From IMG/VR virus record IMGVR_UViG_3300019776_000323, positions 1 to 39,731 of that record: 39,731 nt of DNA; one strand, 5' to 3'. The position numbers were made by a program, and so were the translations under genes. Below are positions 13,899-22,546 of this stretch, in pieces (position 1 is the first letter of the stretch; the number at the start of each line of letters is the position of its first letter). The DNA is from a virus. A model generated the notes under the pieces. It searched no databases and was not told where the DNA came from. It saw nothing but the letters and a program-made list of their open reading frames with translations.

Positions 13899-13929
13899 AA
13901 AAAAAGTAGCAGGATTAAGACCCTGCTAC
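13899..13929 (-). terminator. Strong rho-independent terminator after the likely major tail gene
   Basis: Read leftward: GTAGCAGG (13929-13922), an 8-nt loop, CCTGCTAC (13913-13906), then seven Ts (13905-13899). The perfect 8-bp stem starts inside the last codons of the 13915-14484 gene, so stop codon and stem overlap. It would raise the level of that gene's message relative to the fibre genes. Confidence 0.85.
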
Positions 13930-14484
13930 TACGTTATCAATAATGGTCTGGGCGTTGCTGTAAGAAGTTCCTACTGTCTGCGGTAACTTGCTTTCATATT
14001 CGCCTTCCGGGGTTCTTAAGGTGATAGTAAACATACCCCCGTTTTCGTGTGCGTTGAAGATTGGGCCTGCCACGGCTTCAATACCTACCGATTTTCCAAG
14101 TAATACCACCGCATCGTCATCCTGTCCTTTTAATTCAAGTATGGCGTAGAAACGACCGCGCGACATTCTTTCGATGTTGTTCTTCTGCACCTGTGTGCGC
14201 TCGTAAATTACCCATGCGGTCTGATGGATGAATTGATTAAGTCCCACTGCTGGAGTGGCTACTTCGGTGACCAGCTTCATGTCATTACGGAAGCCCGTAA
14301 ATTCATATCCGGCACGGCCAGGAGTTACGTTGATGTCAGTGATTTTACCGTCACCATTTTCCACAAATCCGTTAGAAGTTGCCAGGTCATCGGTGTTGAT
14401 CAGAATCAATCTTGCCCGTGTACCACCAGCCGGAAGGCTTTCACAATCTGCTGCGCCGCCCCGTGTTATATTTCCACATCCCAT
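13915..14484 (-). CDS. Putative major tail tube protein
   Basis: This 189-residue, beta-rich protein starts MGCGNITRGGAADCESLPAG. Size, beta content and EGEYESKLPQTVGTSYSNAQ near the C-terminus fit a tube protein, and a perfect terminator after it suggests high expression, as for a major virion protein. It has two N-terminal Cys residues. It lies after the tape measure instead of before it, which is unusual, so a baseplate protein is an alternative. Confidence 0.5.
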   Translation of the reverse strand: MGCGNITRGGAADCESLPAGGTRARLILINTDDLATSNGFVENGDGKITDINVTPGRAGYEFTGFRNDMKLVTEVATPAVGLNQFIHQTAWVIYERTQVQKNNIERMSRGRFYAILELKGQDDDAVVLLGKSVGIEAVAGPIFNAHENGGMFTITLRTPEGEYESKLPQTVGTSYSNAQTIIDNVVAGS

Positions 14485-14551
14485 AGTTTTAAATTTTGTT
14501 TAGGCAAAATTCAGAACATATCGGGGGCGTTGTGTCTTATGGTTTTAAGAC

Positions 14552-14725
14552 TTAGTTATTACTGTTTTCCTGTGAGTGTAGTATTTCCGCTATCAAGTAG
14601 GCATCAAAAAACAGCTGATCTTCCAGGATCAACATGGCGATCAACTGCACCAACTCGTCACGGTCTCCGGTAGTTGATACATGGGGTTTAAGGTCATCGA
14701 ATTGAGTGATGGTGATCTGCTTCAT
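14552..14725 (-). CDS. Small acidic tail-region protein
   Basis: The 57-residue ORF is MKQITITQFDDLKPHVSTTG onward, with a C-terminal helix (LVQLIAMLILEDQLFFDAYL). Its ATG overlaps the preceding stop as ATGA. It lies directly upstream of the putative tail tube gene. A chaperone-like role is possible but speculative. About 67 nt with a short GTCTTA/TAAGAC hairpin separates it from the tail tube gene. Confidence 0.5.
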   Translation of the reverse strand: MKQITITQFDDLKPHVSTTGDRDELVQLIAMLILEDQLFFDAYLIAEILHSQENSNN

Positions 14726-14970
14726 ATATACTTAATGTCAAGTATCACGGCTTTTGGAATCTTGGTCACGTCACCTAATAACTCTTTCCCGATAAAGTAC
14801 GAATTAAAAAGAATGATCTGATTTTCATCTTCTTCGTATAAAAACCCCGCCTGATGGACAATGTTTTCCCTGTCATCCATCACAAAAGAATCAACCTGAT
14901 CCTGATCCACCCACCCGTTTAAAGTGGTTATATCTTTCCAAACAACAACAACGGGGCGATATGAAGTCAT
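14722..14970 (-). CDS. Hypothetical tail-region protein
   Basis: This 82-residue acidic, beta-rich protein starts MTSYRPVVVVWKDITTLNGW, followed by FLYEEDENQIILFNSYF. It overlaps both neighbours by 4 nt. No family is recognised. It lies between the phosphoesterase and the small acidic gene. Confidence 0.55.
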   Translation of the reverse strand: MTSYRPVVVVWKDITTLNGWVDQDQVDSFVMDDRENIVHQAGFLYEEDENQIILFNSYFIGKELLGDVTKIPKAVILDIKYI

Positions 14971-15947
14971 AATACTATTCCTTTAATGATCTTTTTATTC
15001 TCCACCCTGAAATCATTGCCATAGTTTTCGATTAAAGCAAAGCCATGATTCCATTTATTGATGGGCATATAGTGAGGGTGCAATTCACATAAACAACCAA
15101 CCGACCATGCCCCGGTGATCTCCCCGTTTAAATTGCTTTCTACGTGTTCACTGGATTGATGGTGGTGACCTCCGATTGTTGATGCTTTGGTTCTGAGAAA
15201 AAAGCCCCTTGCCGGGTTGACGGGAGCCGCCATGCCTCGTGGCAGTTCATGACCATGAAGGATATTTAGTTTGCCCGCCTTGATTACCCTTTTATTTTTT
15301 ACAACTTCAATGCCGTATTTTTTAGCCTCGATGACATTTTCAAAATGAAAGTATTCAAGTTCAATCAGTTCCGGGATGTTCTGTAATATCTGCTTTTCAT
15401 AGCGTTCTTCGTGGTTTCCAATCTTGTAGATTATCCGGGCCTTTGGAAATTGTTCTCTTAACTGAATAAAAAAACTTTTAAGCATGTCCAGTTCATACTT
15501 AAAAGAACGTTGCCGCTTGTCCTTCTCAAAGTTTGAAAGATGGTAACAGTCGATCACATCACCGCCTAAAACAATACAATCAGGATTCCATTTATTGGCA
15601 TACACCAAAGCCGCATTCAATGCCTGCTCATCGTGGTAAGGAAAATGAAGATCATACAGGCATACAATTTTCTTTTCTTTGATTACAATTTTACTGTAAT
15701 CATTTTTCTCCGGCTTCGGAAGTGATACGCCTTTCCATTCTATCTGACTTTTAAAAACACGCCTGTTTTTTTTACCACTTGATCCGGTGGCTCCCCTGAC
15801 AGATAGACGGCCGTCTTCTGCGTTGTGAAAAATATCAGGATAACGTTGATGTAGTAATTCGCCTAACTTTTTCTTGGAGTATTTATTCCCGTCCTTTGTT
15901 TGAAACTCCTTGATAATACTAACCGCTAATTTTGTCTTATTTATCAT
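14967..15947 (-). CDS. Calcineurin-like metallophosphoesterase
   Basis: The 326-residue enzyme has all metal-binding motifs: DLHFPYHD (about 97-104), GGDVID (about 126-131), GNHEER (about 177-182), HGHE (about 232-235) and GGHHH (about 257-261). The first 90 residues form a separate N-terminal region with a helical start. Substrate could be nucleic acid, nucleotide or phosphorylated sugar. It sits inside the tail module between the tape measure and the likely tail tube gene, where a catalytic phosphoesterase is unexpected. A virion or DNA-ejection role is possible but not shown. Confidence 0.85.
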   Translation of the reverse strand: MINKTKLAVSIIKEFQTKDGNKYSKKKLGELLHQRYPDIFHNAEDGRLSVRGATGSSGKKNRRVFKSQIEWKGVSLPKPEKNDYSKIVIKEKKIVCLYDLHFPYHDEQALNAALVYANKWNPDCIVLGGDVIDCYHLSNFEKDKRQRSFKYELDMLKSFFIQLREQFPKARIIYKIGNHEERYEKQILQNIPELIELEYFHFENVIEAKKYGIEVVKNKRVIKAGKLNILHGHELPRGMAAPVNPARGFFLRTKASTIGGHHHQSSEHVESNLNGEITGAWSVGCLCELHPHYMPINKWNHGFALIENYGNDFRVENKKIIKGIVL

Positions 15948-16110
15948 AAGGTTTTTTTTCTATCGGGTGTGTATACCTGGGCCGGTAGTGTTGCTCTTTG
16001 CCCTGTGTTCTTTTAAAGTTTGATTTTAATGATGAACATGATAGGAGGTTGAAAAAAAACATGAGTACTAAAAAAAGATAAATGATCCACCAGATGATGA
16101 CCCTTCTCAT
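15937..16110 (-). CDS. Small putative lipoprotein
   Basis: This 57-residue ORF has an N-terminal hydrophobic signal preceded by MRR and ending in a lipobox-like LLSC (about 22-25). The tail is basic (KSNFKRTQGKEQHYRPRYTH). The start overlaps the previous stop as ATGA, and the end overlaps the phosphoesterase start by 11 nt. The layout resembles short phage outer-membrane lipoproteins (o-spanin type) or superinfection-exclusion lipoproteins. The choice is open. Confidence 0.5.
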   Translation of the reverse strand: MRRVIIWWIIYLFLVLMFFFNLLSCSSLKSNFKRTQGKEQHYRPRYTHPIEKKPYDK

Positions 16111-16325
16111 TGCCTGAATAGTTTAATGGCCAGGTAAACGGTGGAACGGTCACAGCGGCAACGCTCGGCAGTATGGATGACCGCATCGGTAGACGGATGA
16201 CCCTGCGCCCTGAAATCAAGATAAACCTGATAGCGGATGAATTTTGAAAAATCACTTACTGAGATGAACCCCAGTTCCATCCCTATCCGTGCAAATCCGT
16301 TGTTAAAATATTCGTAGCGTGTCAT
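16107..16325 (-). CDS. Hypothetical protein with HTH-like C-terminus
   Basis: The 72-residue protein ends with TAERCRCDRSTVYLAIKLFR, which reads like a helix-turn-helix (Bacteroides-type 'a.lg.s..tV' pattern). The first half is aromatic and helical. It overlaps the tape measure stop (ATGA) and the lipoprotein start (ATGA). A DNA-binding role is suggested by pattern only. Confidence 0.5.
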   Translation of the reverse strand: MTRYEYFNNGFARIGMELGFISVSDFSKFIRYQVYLDFRAQGHPSTDAVIHTAERCRCDRSTVYLAIKLFRQ

Positions 16326-18346
16326 GCTCCTATTACTTCGGCCCGGTTTACGGTTTCATTACGGCTGTTTTGTACGGTTTCAAAGTCCTGCAATACTAAG
16401 ACTGTCCTTACCTGGTTAATCAATCCCGCCATTTGTGAGGCGTTGAAGCTGCCCATTGCGGCCTGACTTGCTGCCCTTACCTCGTTGCCGGTGATGCCCC
16501 CTGCGGCAAATGCCCGGCCTCCTCCGGCCTGATTGATAGCGGAAAGCATCGGCTTAAACATGGCCGTAGATCGCTTGTTAATAATCGCTTCCCCTCCTTC
16601 CGCCTCAAAGCCTAAACGCCCACCCACAGCAAAAGGAATACCACCTTGCGCATGAGATGGCCCATTTAATACGCCTCCTGTGTCGGCTATACCTCCACGG
16701 GCAAACTGAATACCGTTGATCTGTGCCACCCTTGCCAAGCCGGATATAGTCGTCAGGGCTGCCGCTGCAATGGCGCGTACTAAAGATGTTGGATCACCTG
16801 GAATGACCTGTGAAGCAAAGGCCCGCTGTGCTGAAAAGTAAGTATCAATTAAGGTTAACCCGCTTTGCAATGCCTTATTGCTTCCGGCTAATTGGCGGGC
16901 GGTATTAATTGCCATCGCTCCGAGGGTAGCCATCTTCTGCTGCTTCTCGGTTTCAATAGCGACTATTAATTTTGCCTGCTCTTTGGCATTCTTGGTGTTT
17001 TGCTCGGCAAATGATTTCCGGGTATTAAAAATAGCCTCCTCAAAGGACGCGTTCAGTTCTACTCTTTGTTCGCCAAGTTCGGTTTCAATACTGAAATCCT
17101 CGATTTGCAATTCCCTTTTTTGCAACAATAGTTCTATGTCCTTTTCAATTCGTTTCTGATCAGCATCGTTTAGTTTTTCAAGTTCCTTTTCAAAGCGTAA
17201 GGTGGCCTGATAAAATTCCGCTTCCTGATTGATGCGGTCGGCTGTGGCCTGAAATACCGCTTTCTTTGCTTCCTTATCGTCACCGTTTCGCTTGAGTTCA
17301 GCCATTGCCAACGACTCGCGCACCTTTGCATGATCCACTTCGGCCTGCGCCAGTTGCCTTTCAAGTTCAATGGCCTCCTTGATAATCTTGCGCTTTTCTT
17401 CGCCTTCCTGTGAAATAGCCTCCTGCCGCAGCTTAGCCACGTCCTTTGCAGTCTGCGCCCGCTTGATTAATAGGTTTCTTTCCTGTATGTCAAGTGTGGC
17501 CTGAAGGTCAGCAAAGCGTTTGGCTTCTGTGCCTATCTCATTAAAGAAATCTTTTACTACCTGTGTGTTAAGGCCTACCGAAGTGGCAAACATATCAAGC
17601 ACACCGCCCACGGCCTCCAGTCCTTTAACAAAGTTATCGACAAGGAACCCGCCCACATCTTCCACGATGTTCATGAACCGCTCCAGCAATCCTGTGCCAA
17701 ATGCGACCACCTTATTCCATCGGTTTTGTGCGTCCTCGCTTGAATTAAAATAAGCCTTAACGGTAGCCAGTACGCCCGCCACTACTGCCAAAGTAGCCCC
17801 CAAAGGCGTGGCAATAAATGCCTTTGCTGCGGTTGTGCCGCCCTCTACCCCCTGAATGAATCCGCTTAATCCGGGCGCAATCTTATCCAATGCCGAGGCA
17901 TAGTTACCGATGTTCATGCGCTGCTTCTCCATCGCTGAACTATTCTCCTTGATGGTGGTATTATTCGCATCAATCTGCGCATTGATGGCAGAAATACGTT
18001 TACGCCCTTCCTCGGTCGCAGTGTTGATCTGGTTACGTTCTTTGATTAGCTGGGCATTGCGGATGGATAACGCCTTAATCGAATTATCCTCAGCCATGAT
18101 GGTCTGAATCAACCCTTTGCGCTGTGCTGAATTTTCGCTGATCTTCTGCTTATTGATTTCAATCTGTTTGGCGTTCTCAACGATGGCTTTTGTATTGTCT
18201 CCCTCGGCCTGCGCGAGTGCTTTATTTTGTGCCGCTAAATTCTGATTGGCTTTTTGCAAGTCAAGGATGGAAGAGGTCAATGAATCAATCTTTGCCTCGT
18301 TTTCCGTGCCATCGATCTTGATGTTAATGATTACATTTTCTTCCAT
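16322..18346 (-). CDS. Tail tape measure protein
   Basis: The 674-residue protein has long coiled-coil segments at about 20-150 (Gln/Asn/Lys-rich) and 265-480, separated by a hydrophobic stretch at about 180-200 (TPLGATLAVVAGVLATV). The Gly/Ala-rich C-terminal region has GGGRAFAAGG and FARGGIADTGG-type motifs typical of tape measures. By the usual relation of about 1.5 angstrom per residue it predicts a tail near 100 nm, i.e. a siphovirus. It lies downstream of the two large tail-tip-like genes, reversing the common order. Confidence 0.85.
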   Translation of the reverse strand: MEENVIINIKIDGTENEAKIDSLTSSILDLQKANQNLAAQNKALAQAEGDNTKAIVENAKQIEINKQKISENSAQRKGLIQTIMAEDNSIKALSIRNAQLIKERNQINTATEEGRKRISAINAQIDANNTTIKENSSAMEKQRMNIGNYASALDKIAPGLSGFIQGVEGGTTAAKAFIATPLGATLAVVAGVLATVKAYFNSSEDAQNRWNKVVAFGTGLLERFMNIVEDVGGFLVDNFVKGLEAVGGVLDMFATSVGLNTQVVKDFFNEIGTEAKRFADLQATLDIQERNLLIKRAQTAKDVAKLRQEAISQEGEEKRKIIKEAIELERQLAQAEVDHAKVRESLAMAELKRNGDDKEAKKAVFQATADRINQEAEFYQATLRFEKELEKLNDADQKRIEKDIELLLQKRELQIEDFSIETELGEQRVELNASFEEAIFNTRKSFAEQNTKNAKEQAKLIVAIETEKQQKMATLGAMAINTARQLAGSNKALQSGLTLIDTYFSAQRAFASQVIPGDPTSLVRAIAAAALTTISGLARVAQINGIQFARGGIADTGGVLNGPSHAQGGIPFAVGGRLGFEAEGGEAIINKRSTAMFKPMLSAINQAGGGRAFAAGGITGNEVRAASQAAMGSFNASQMAGLINQVRTVLVLQDFETVQNSRNETVNRAEVIGA

Positions 18347-18347
18347 A

Positions 18348-20426
18348 TCATCCCACTTTAAATAATTCGACCTTCGTTATCCTTCCGCTCACAAAGTTTT
18401 TAATCTTGTTGATGATGTAATACCCCTCCCCGTCATACATGATCTTGTGTGAATCATAGCCCGCGATGTCCAGTTCATTTAACAGGTATTGTTTTTCAAT
18501 GACTTTGTTTTTCTGTAATGCGGCTTCAAACTTTGGATAAAACTGATCCACAAAATATTGAAAGCTGCTATCCTTAGCTAAGGTCGTATCAATAAAACAA
18601 CCGACTTTATAATCCGTGCGGGCAGTCGTGGCAAAGGTGATGGCGGCATCATGAACCGCATCCCTCGCCCGTAAGGTTAACAAGGTGAATGCCGGGCTTT
18701 CCTGGATGTCGGTATTATCCGTGGAATCTTCATCGTAAATATTCATCACCGCACTATAATACTGACGCGTGACAGCAGCAATCGAAGCAGGGAAGCCAGT
18801 CGTGGGTACGGTTTCAAAGATCGAAGTGAACACCGTGCCAATGGGCTTTAAGGTTTCGTTATCGATCTCCATGATACCCCTTCCCAGTGTCGGGTCGTTC
18901 TCCTGGTTGTTATAATCAAAGTAATTATCCTGTGAGTAATCGGTGGTAAAATCAATGTCCTTTGGCGACTTCACTAATTTACCTGACCAATCTACTGCAT
19001 TAGGACGGTCGGCAATGATCGCCTCTAAAGTCTTAAGATACAGTATCCCGTCTTTTTGCTTGGCGATGATGCCGAACCTCACAAAGAAATCCTTTAAGAT
19101 GTCGATCACTTCAATATCAGGCCAGAGGTCATTCCAGGTAGTTAATACGCTGGCATCCGTGCCGTAGATTCCGATATGCCAGGTAGCCCAGCCATCAATT
19201 GAACCGGATGAGGTAACCGCGGGGATCGTGTCGGTATCGTTTTTGGTAAATACCCCGATATTGATCCCTGAAACAAGGCTTGAACTGTCTACCCTTGTGC
19301 CGTCTGCGTATCCGGTCGGGGCCGCTACTGATGTGCCGTTATAGTCCACAAAGAAAGCCAGTGCCGTCCTGTGCGCCCCTGTCAATACCAACGCCCTCCA
19401 GGTGATGGTGGTATCCCCGGTAGCAGAATGATCATCAGTGTCATCTATTGTAACCGTTCCGGAAGCATCGCGGTATTGGTATAATTGCGCCATCATGTAC
19501 GAGGAAGGAGCACCGGAAGAAACCGAACGGGTTACGCTTTGGGTTCCTGCCTCTGTACCTGCTGCCGTCTTATAGAATAAAGCCGCTGTTCCCCATCCAA
19601 ACGTTTCCTCGCTTACCCTTGTCCATCCGGGCGGGGTGTCGATTGTGCCTATCGTTGGTTCTACGTTGATCACATTTAAGAAAAGCAGGTCACCGGCAAG
19701 GATTGAACCCATGTAATTAGGGGTGCAGCTGGTGGTGGTGCTTTCTGATTTCGTGCCATGCGCTACAAATGCCGGAACCGTGCCGCTCGTGCCGTCCTCC
19801 TCGTAAATGTCACAGGGGAAAGGTATTACCAGATCAGTGAAACGGGCATCGCTCAGGATGTCCCCGGATAATGTGAGTCCGGTTTCCTGCAATATCTCCC
19901 TTATAAAAGTGTGATAGTAAAAGCAGGGCATGAAAAAATCAGGATCAAAGATTTCTGTAGCATCCGATTTCCATTGGACGATGGCCGAGATGATGCCGCT
20001 TGTAGAGTTCCGCGCACTGTCCATTGCGAAGCGATCCCATGCCGATGGTGCGATGGGGTTAATGTCCTTGATCTTTTTGCCCTTGAGGTAGGCAAAGATG
20101 TCAAACAAGTCCTCGTAGATGTTGCAGTAAAAATACCCGTCCTGGAATTTAGTGATGATCAGAAGCCCTTTTAAGGTTTCAATACCGTCCTGTACGATTT
20201 TACAATTGTTGTACTGGTAAGGCTTTGAACTGGCCGACCATTCATTGTTGACGTAACCAAATATCCGGCAATTGTTTTCCGTTTCTTTTACTTTAAATTG
20301 GTTAGTATAGGATACATTTCTGAGTTTTAAATCCCCCGCATTGATCGCCTGAATAGTGATTGCAATGACCGTTGAAATGTCAAGGTCTAACAGATCATCA
20401 CCGATATAGATTAATGTCCTGTTCAA
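18348..20426 (-). CDS. Large tail protein (putative tail tip/hub) with inserted beta-sandwich domain
   Basis: In this 692-residue protein, residues about 1-200 and 430-692 read as one beta-rich tail-tip unit (TLIYIGDDLLDLDISTVIAI; VELFKVG at the end). In between, about 205-425, lies a Gly/Thr/Ser-rich domain with GDLLFLNVINV, TPPGWTRV and a conserved-looking AALFYKTAAGTE. That stretch resembles an Ig-like or jelly-roll module inserted in a loop. It overlaps the upstream tail gene by 4 nt and precedes the tape measure by 1 nt. Hub function is inferred from size, fold type and neighbours. Confidence 0.6.
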   Translation of the reverse strand: MNRTLIYIGDDLLDLDISTVIAITIQAINAGDLKLRNVSYTNQFKVKETENNCRIFGYVNNEWSASSKPYQYNNCKIVQDGIETLKGLLIITKFQDGYFYCNIYEDLFDIFAYLKGKKIKDINPIAPSAWDRFAMDSARNSTSGIISAIVQWKSDATEIFDPDFFMPCFYYHTFIREILQETGLTLSGDILSDARFTDLVIPFPCDIYEEDGTSGTVPAFVAHGTKSESTTTSCTPNYMGSILAGDLLFLNVINVEPTIGTIDTPPGWTRVSEETFGWGTAALFYKTAAGTEAGTQSVTRSVSSGAPSSYMMAQLYQYRDASGTVTIDDTDDHSATGDTTITWRALVLTGAHRTALAFFVDYNGTSVAAPTGYADGTRVDSSSLVSGINIGVFTKNDTDTIPAVTSSGSIDGWATWHIGIYGTDASVLTTWNDLWPDIEVIDILKDFFVRFGIIAKQKDGILYLKTLEAIIADRPNAVDWSGKLVKSPKDIDFTTDYSQDNYFDYNNQENDPTLGRGIMEIDNETLKPIGTVFTSIFETVPTTGFPASIAAVTRQYYSAVMNIYDEDSTDNTDIQESPAFTLLTLRARDAVHDAAITFATTARTDYKVGCFIDTTLAKDSSFQYFVDQFYPKFEAALQKNKVIEKQYLLNELDIAGYDSHKIMYDGEGYYIINKIKNFVSGRITKVELFKVG

Positions 20427-21583
20427 AATATCTCAGGGTATTCGATCTCAATTTCAAACGTATGCTTTACCTTTCGTGTGTTTGTGTTGTTGCGGGTAGG
20501 GATTACGATTACCCCGGTCTTTGTTCCTGATTCATCGATCACATAGACACTGTTACCAATACGGGAACTGGTGCGGATGACCGAAGATGTTAATTCTGTG
20601 ATGTTATTTCGGTACACACCACCCAATCCGAAGAAATCCTGTAGGGCTTCCCATTCATTTAAGGAAAGGTTATTTGCCCTGAGTACCTTGCGGGCGGCCT
20701 TGATGTCGTTGCCATAGTCGAAGGTATATTCCTGATCGACCTCAAACAGCCATTGTAATGCTCCGCCTAACGTATTCCTGCCAAGCAACATTATCGGATT
20801 AGTACACTCATCACGTAACTCCACCGTCAGGGCTTCCGTGTAGCTGATTGTTTTAGTAGCAAAGTCAACCACGGATACAACCGCCTCATCGCTGCCGTCA
20901 ATTGTTCCATGTGAAACAAATCCAAAGTAACAGTTGATCAGCTTGCCCGCCTTGCTTAACTGCTGCCCGCTGTATTGTGTCACGTCTGCTACCACCTTTA
21001 AATCCAGTGAGGTCTGAAGGCTGTCATCAACAATGACCGAAAGCACAAACGGCCATCCCCTCCACCAGACCGGCTTGGTCAGCTTGGTTAAAAACTTTGC
21101 ATCGGAATAGTCTACTGTATTAAAAGCCGTGTATTCAAAGAAATTCCCCCCATAGGTAGCGGGTATCTGTCGTGCGCCCATGAGGACAAAGAACTGATTA
21201 CCCCCGTCTGAAATCAGGCTGTTACCTGATCCTGTCCATACCTCTTTGTATTTGATATAAAACTTTTTGTAGGCGTTCGCATCATCGTGCATCTCGACAT
21301 TGGTATTGGTCAGGTCAATATCAAAGTCGGCATTGATGTTTGCCCTTAAAATACTGGTAATGTCGATGCGAAGATTGCCGGATGAATCAGGGGTATAACG
21401 AAACGCCTCACTGTTTAATAATGCATCGGTAACACCATTGTAAACATACACCTCCAAATAGTAATTATCCTGCGCGTATTGGTCCGTAGTCATGCGATAA
21501 ATGACAGGATTTCCCACACCGTTCCAGTCGGAATCGATACCGTAGATGGTCTGTTCTGGTCGCTGTGTGATGGTAATCGCCAT
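20423..21583 (-). CDS. Tail protein (putative distal tail component)
   Basis: The 386-residue beta-rich protein starts MAITITQRPEQTIYGIDSDW and ends HTFEIEIEYPEIF. Residues about 60-130 contain strand-rich text with the conserved-looking RIDITSILRANI. The type is known from Bacteroidota phages as a tail protein upstream of the hub. It overlaps the hub start by 4 nt and shares one base with the previous gene. A distal-tail (Dit-like) role is inference. Confidence 0.5.
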   Translation of the reverse strand: MAITITQRPEQTIYGIDSDWNGVGNPVIYRMTTDQYAQDNYYLEVYVYNGVTDALLNSEAFRYTPDSSGNLRIDITSILRANINADFDIDLTNTNVEMHDDANAYKKFYIKYKEVWTGSGNSLISDGGNQFFVLMGARQIPATYGGNFFEYTAFNTVDYSDAKFLTKLTKPVWWRGWPFVLSVIVDDSLQTSLDLKVVADVTQYSGQQLSKAGKLINCYFGFVSHGTIDGSDEAVVSVVDFATKTISYTEALTVELRDECTNPIMLLGRNTLGGALQWLFEVDQEYTFDYGNDIKAARKVLRANNLSLNEWEALQDFFGLGGVYRNNITELTSSVIRTSSRIGNSVYVIDESGTKTGVIVIPTRNNTNTRKVKHTFEIEIEYPEIF

Positions 21584-22005
21584 TAAATCGCTTTCTTAAA
21601 TCCTGTATTTATTTTCTCTGTCAGTTCTTCACTAATCCCTTCCAATAGTTCCGGCATGTTCTTCTCCATTGCCCCGAGTAAATCCACGCCTTTCTTTTTA
21701 CCCTGAAAGATGTCGGTGCCTTCCCTGCCTATCTTACGCCCAATAAGGAACGTCAGCGAATCAACGCTGATGTCACTCCCGAAAAGGCTTTCATTCCTTT
21801 CTACCCATGCCCTGATCCTGTCCGGTGGTGGCTGTTTGCCTGGCCCCCTTCCATAGATCATATACTGAAACCAGTCCGGGCCGTATAACGTACCCTCTAT
21901 CTGGGTGACCTCCATGCGAAACTTAGAAACGGGCACTTTATCATTCTCCGCAGCCATGTCGCGGACAACGTTATTAAAGTACCGTTCTATCGCTTCTTTA
22001 ATCAT
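21583..22005 (-). CDS. Neck/tail-completion-like protein
   Basis: This 140-residue protein has a helical N-terminus, a FQYMIYGRGPGKQPPPDRIR stretch (about 46-65) and a WVERNESLFG segment, then LTFLIGRKIGREGTDIFQGK. The 'GR.pG..PP...I..Wv' pattern is typical of gp10-like head-tail joining proteins of HK97-type phages. It overlaps the 22002 gene by 4 nt. Confidence 0.6.
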   Translation of the reverse strand: MIKEAIERYFNNVVRDMAAENDKVPVSKFRMEVTQIEGTLYGPDWFQYMIYGRGPGKQPPPDRIRAWVERNESLFGSDISVDSLTFLIGRKIGREGTDIFQGKKKGVDLLGAMEKNMPELLEGISEELTEKINTGFKKAI

Positions 22006-22298
22006 TGATTAATGGGTATAATACTGATATTAAATACCTCACCGCCTGCCCCGCCTTTAAATTCAAACTCCTGATTCATTTTTACCGGAAAGAATATTTT
22101 TGGATTTGCTGATGTTACTGCCGGGCTTATACTTGAATCAACAGCACCATTTCCGCACACCTGAAAAGACGTGCCACTTACCCAATCGATATAAGCTGTG
22201 CCGTCCCCATTGCATACAGTTTCATCATAATAAAATCTGTTTGCCCCTGTTCCTACAAGGGTTATTTTTTGTGGATTCTTTGTAATCTCTATTGCCAT
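22002..22298 (-). CDS. Small beta-rich structural protein
   Basis: This 98-residue protein starts MAIEITKNPQKITLVGTGAN and ends with EFKGGAGGEVFNISIIPIN. Low charge and high beta propensity suggest a virion component. Two Cys residues (about 29 and 48). Overlaps the next gene by 4 nt. Family not recognised. Confidence 0.55.
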   Translation of the reverse strand: MAIEITKNPQKITLVGTGANRFYYDETVCNGDGTAYIDWVSGTSFQVCGNGAVDSSISPAVTSANPKIFFPVKMNQEFEFKGGAGGEVFNISIIPINQ

Positions 22299-22300
22299 AT

Positions 22301-22546
22301 TTAAAAGAATTTATTTGTTAACCATGCTATTAATCCACCTACCACTCCACCGGCTACCGTTGCAGTCTTTCCGTATGCCTGCCATGATCCTTCCTGATTG
22401 GCTTTATGTTCCTCCAGTTCATCCACCCGACTATCAATCGTTTCTATCTTCATATTCATCGAATGGCCGTGGTTATCGATTTTCTTTTCGAGATGCTCAA
22501 ACTTTTCATCTAACCACTTTTTAAAATATTCGTCCTGTTGTATCAT
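22301..22546 (-). CDS. Coiled-coil/TM protein, XhlA-like
   Basis: The 81-residue protein starts MIQQDEYFKKWLDEKFEHLE with a coiled coil to about residue 52. One TM segment follows at about 62-78 (TATVAGGVVGGLIAWLTNKF). This is the layout of XhlA-type hemolysin/holin accessory proteins. I chose ATG 22546 because it overlaps the previous stop (ATGA). A version 9 nt longer is also open. It sits in the connector/tail block, far from the lysis genes. Confidence 0.6.
   Translation of the reverse strand: MIQQDEYFKKWLDEKFEHLEKKIDNHGHSMNMKIETIDSRVDELEEHKANQEGSWQAYGKTATVAGGVVGGLIAWLTNKFF

Noticed and set aside
16013-16255. 80-codon leftward ORF overlapping 16107-16325
   Set aside because: A competing frame has ATGA junctions on both sides (16322 and 16107), and the 57-residue lipoprotein frame explains the same DNA better.
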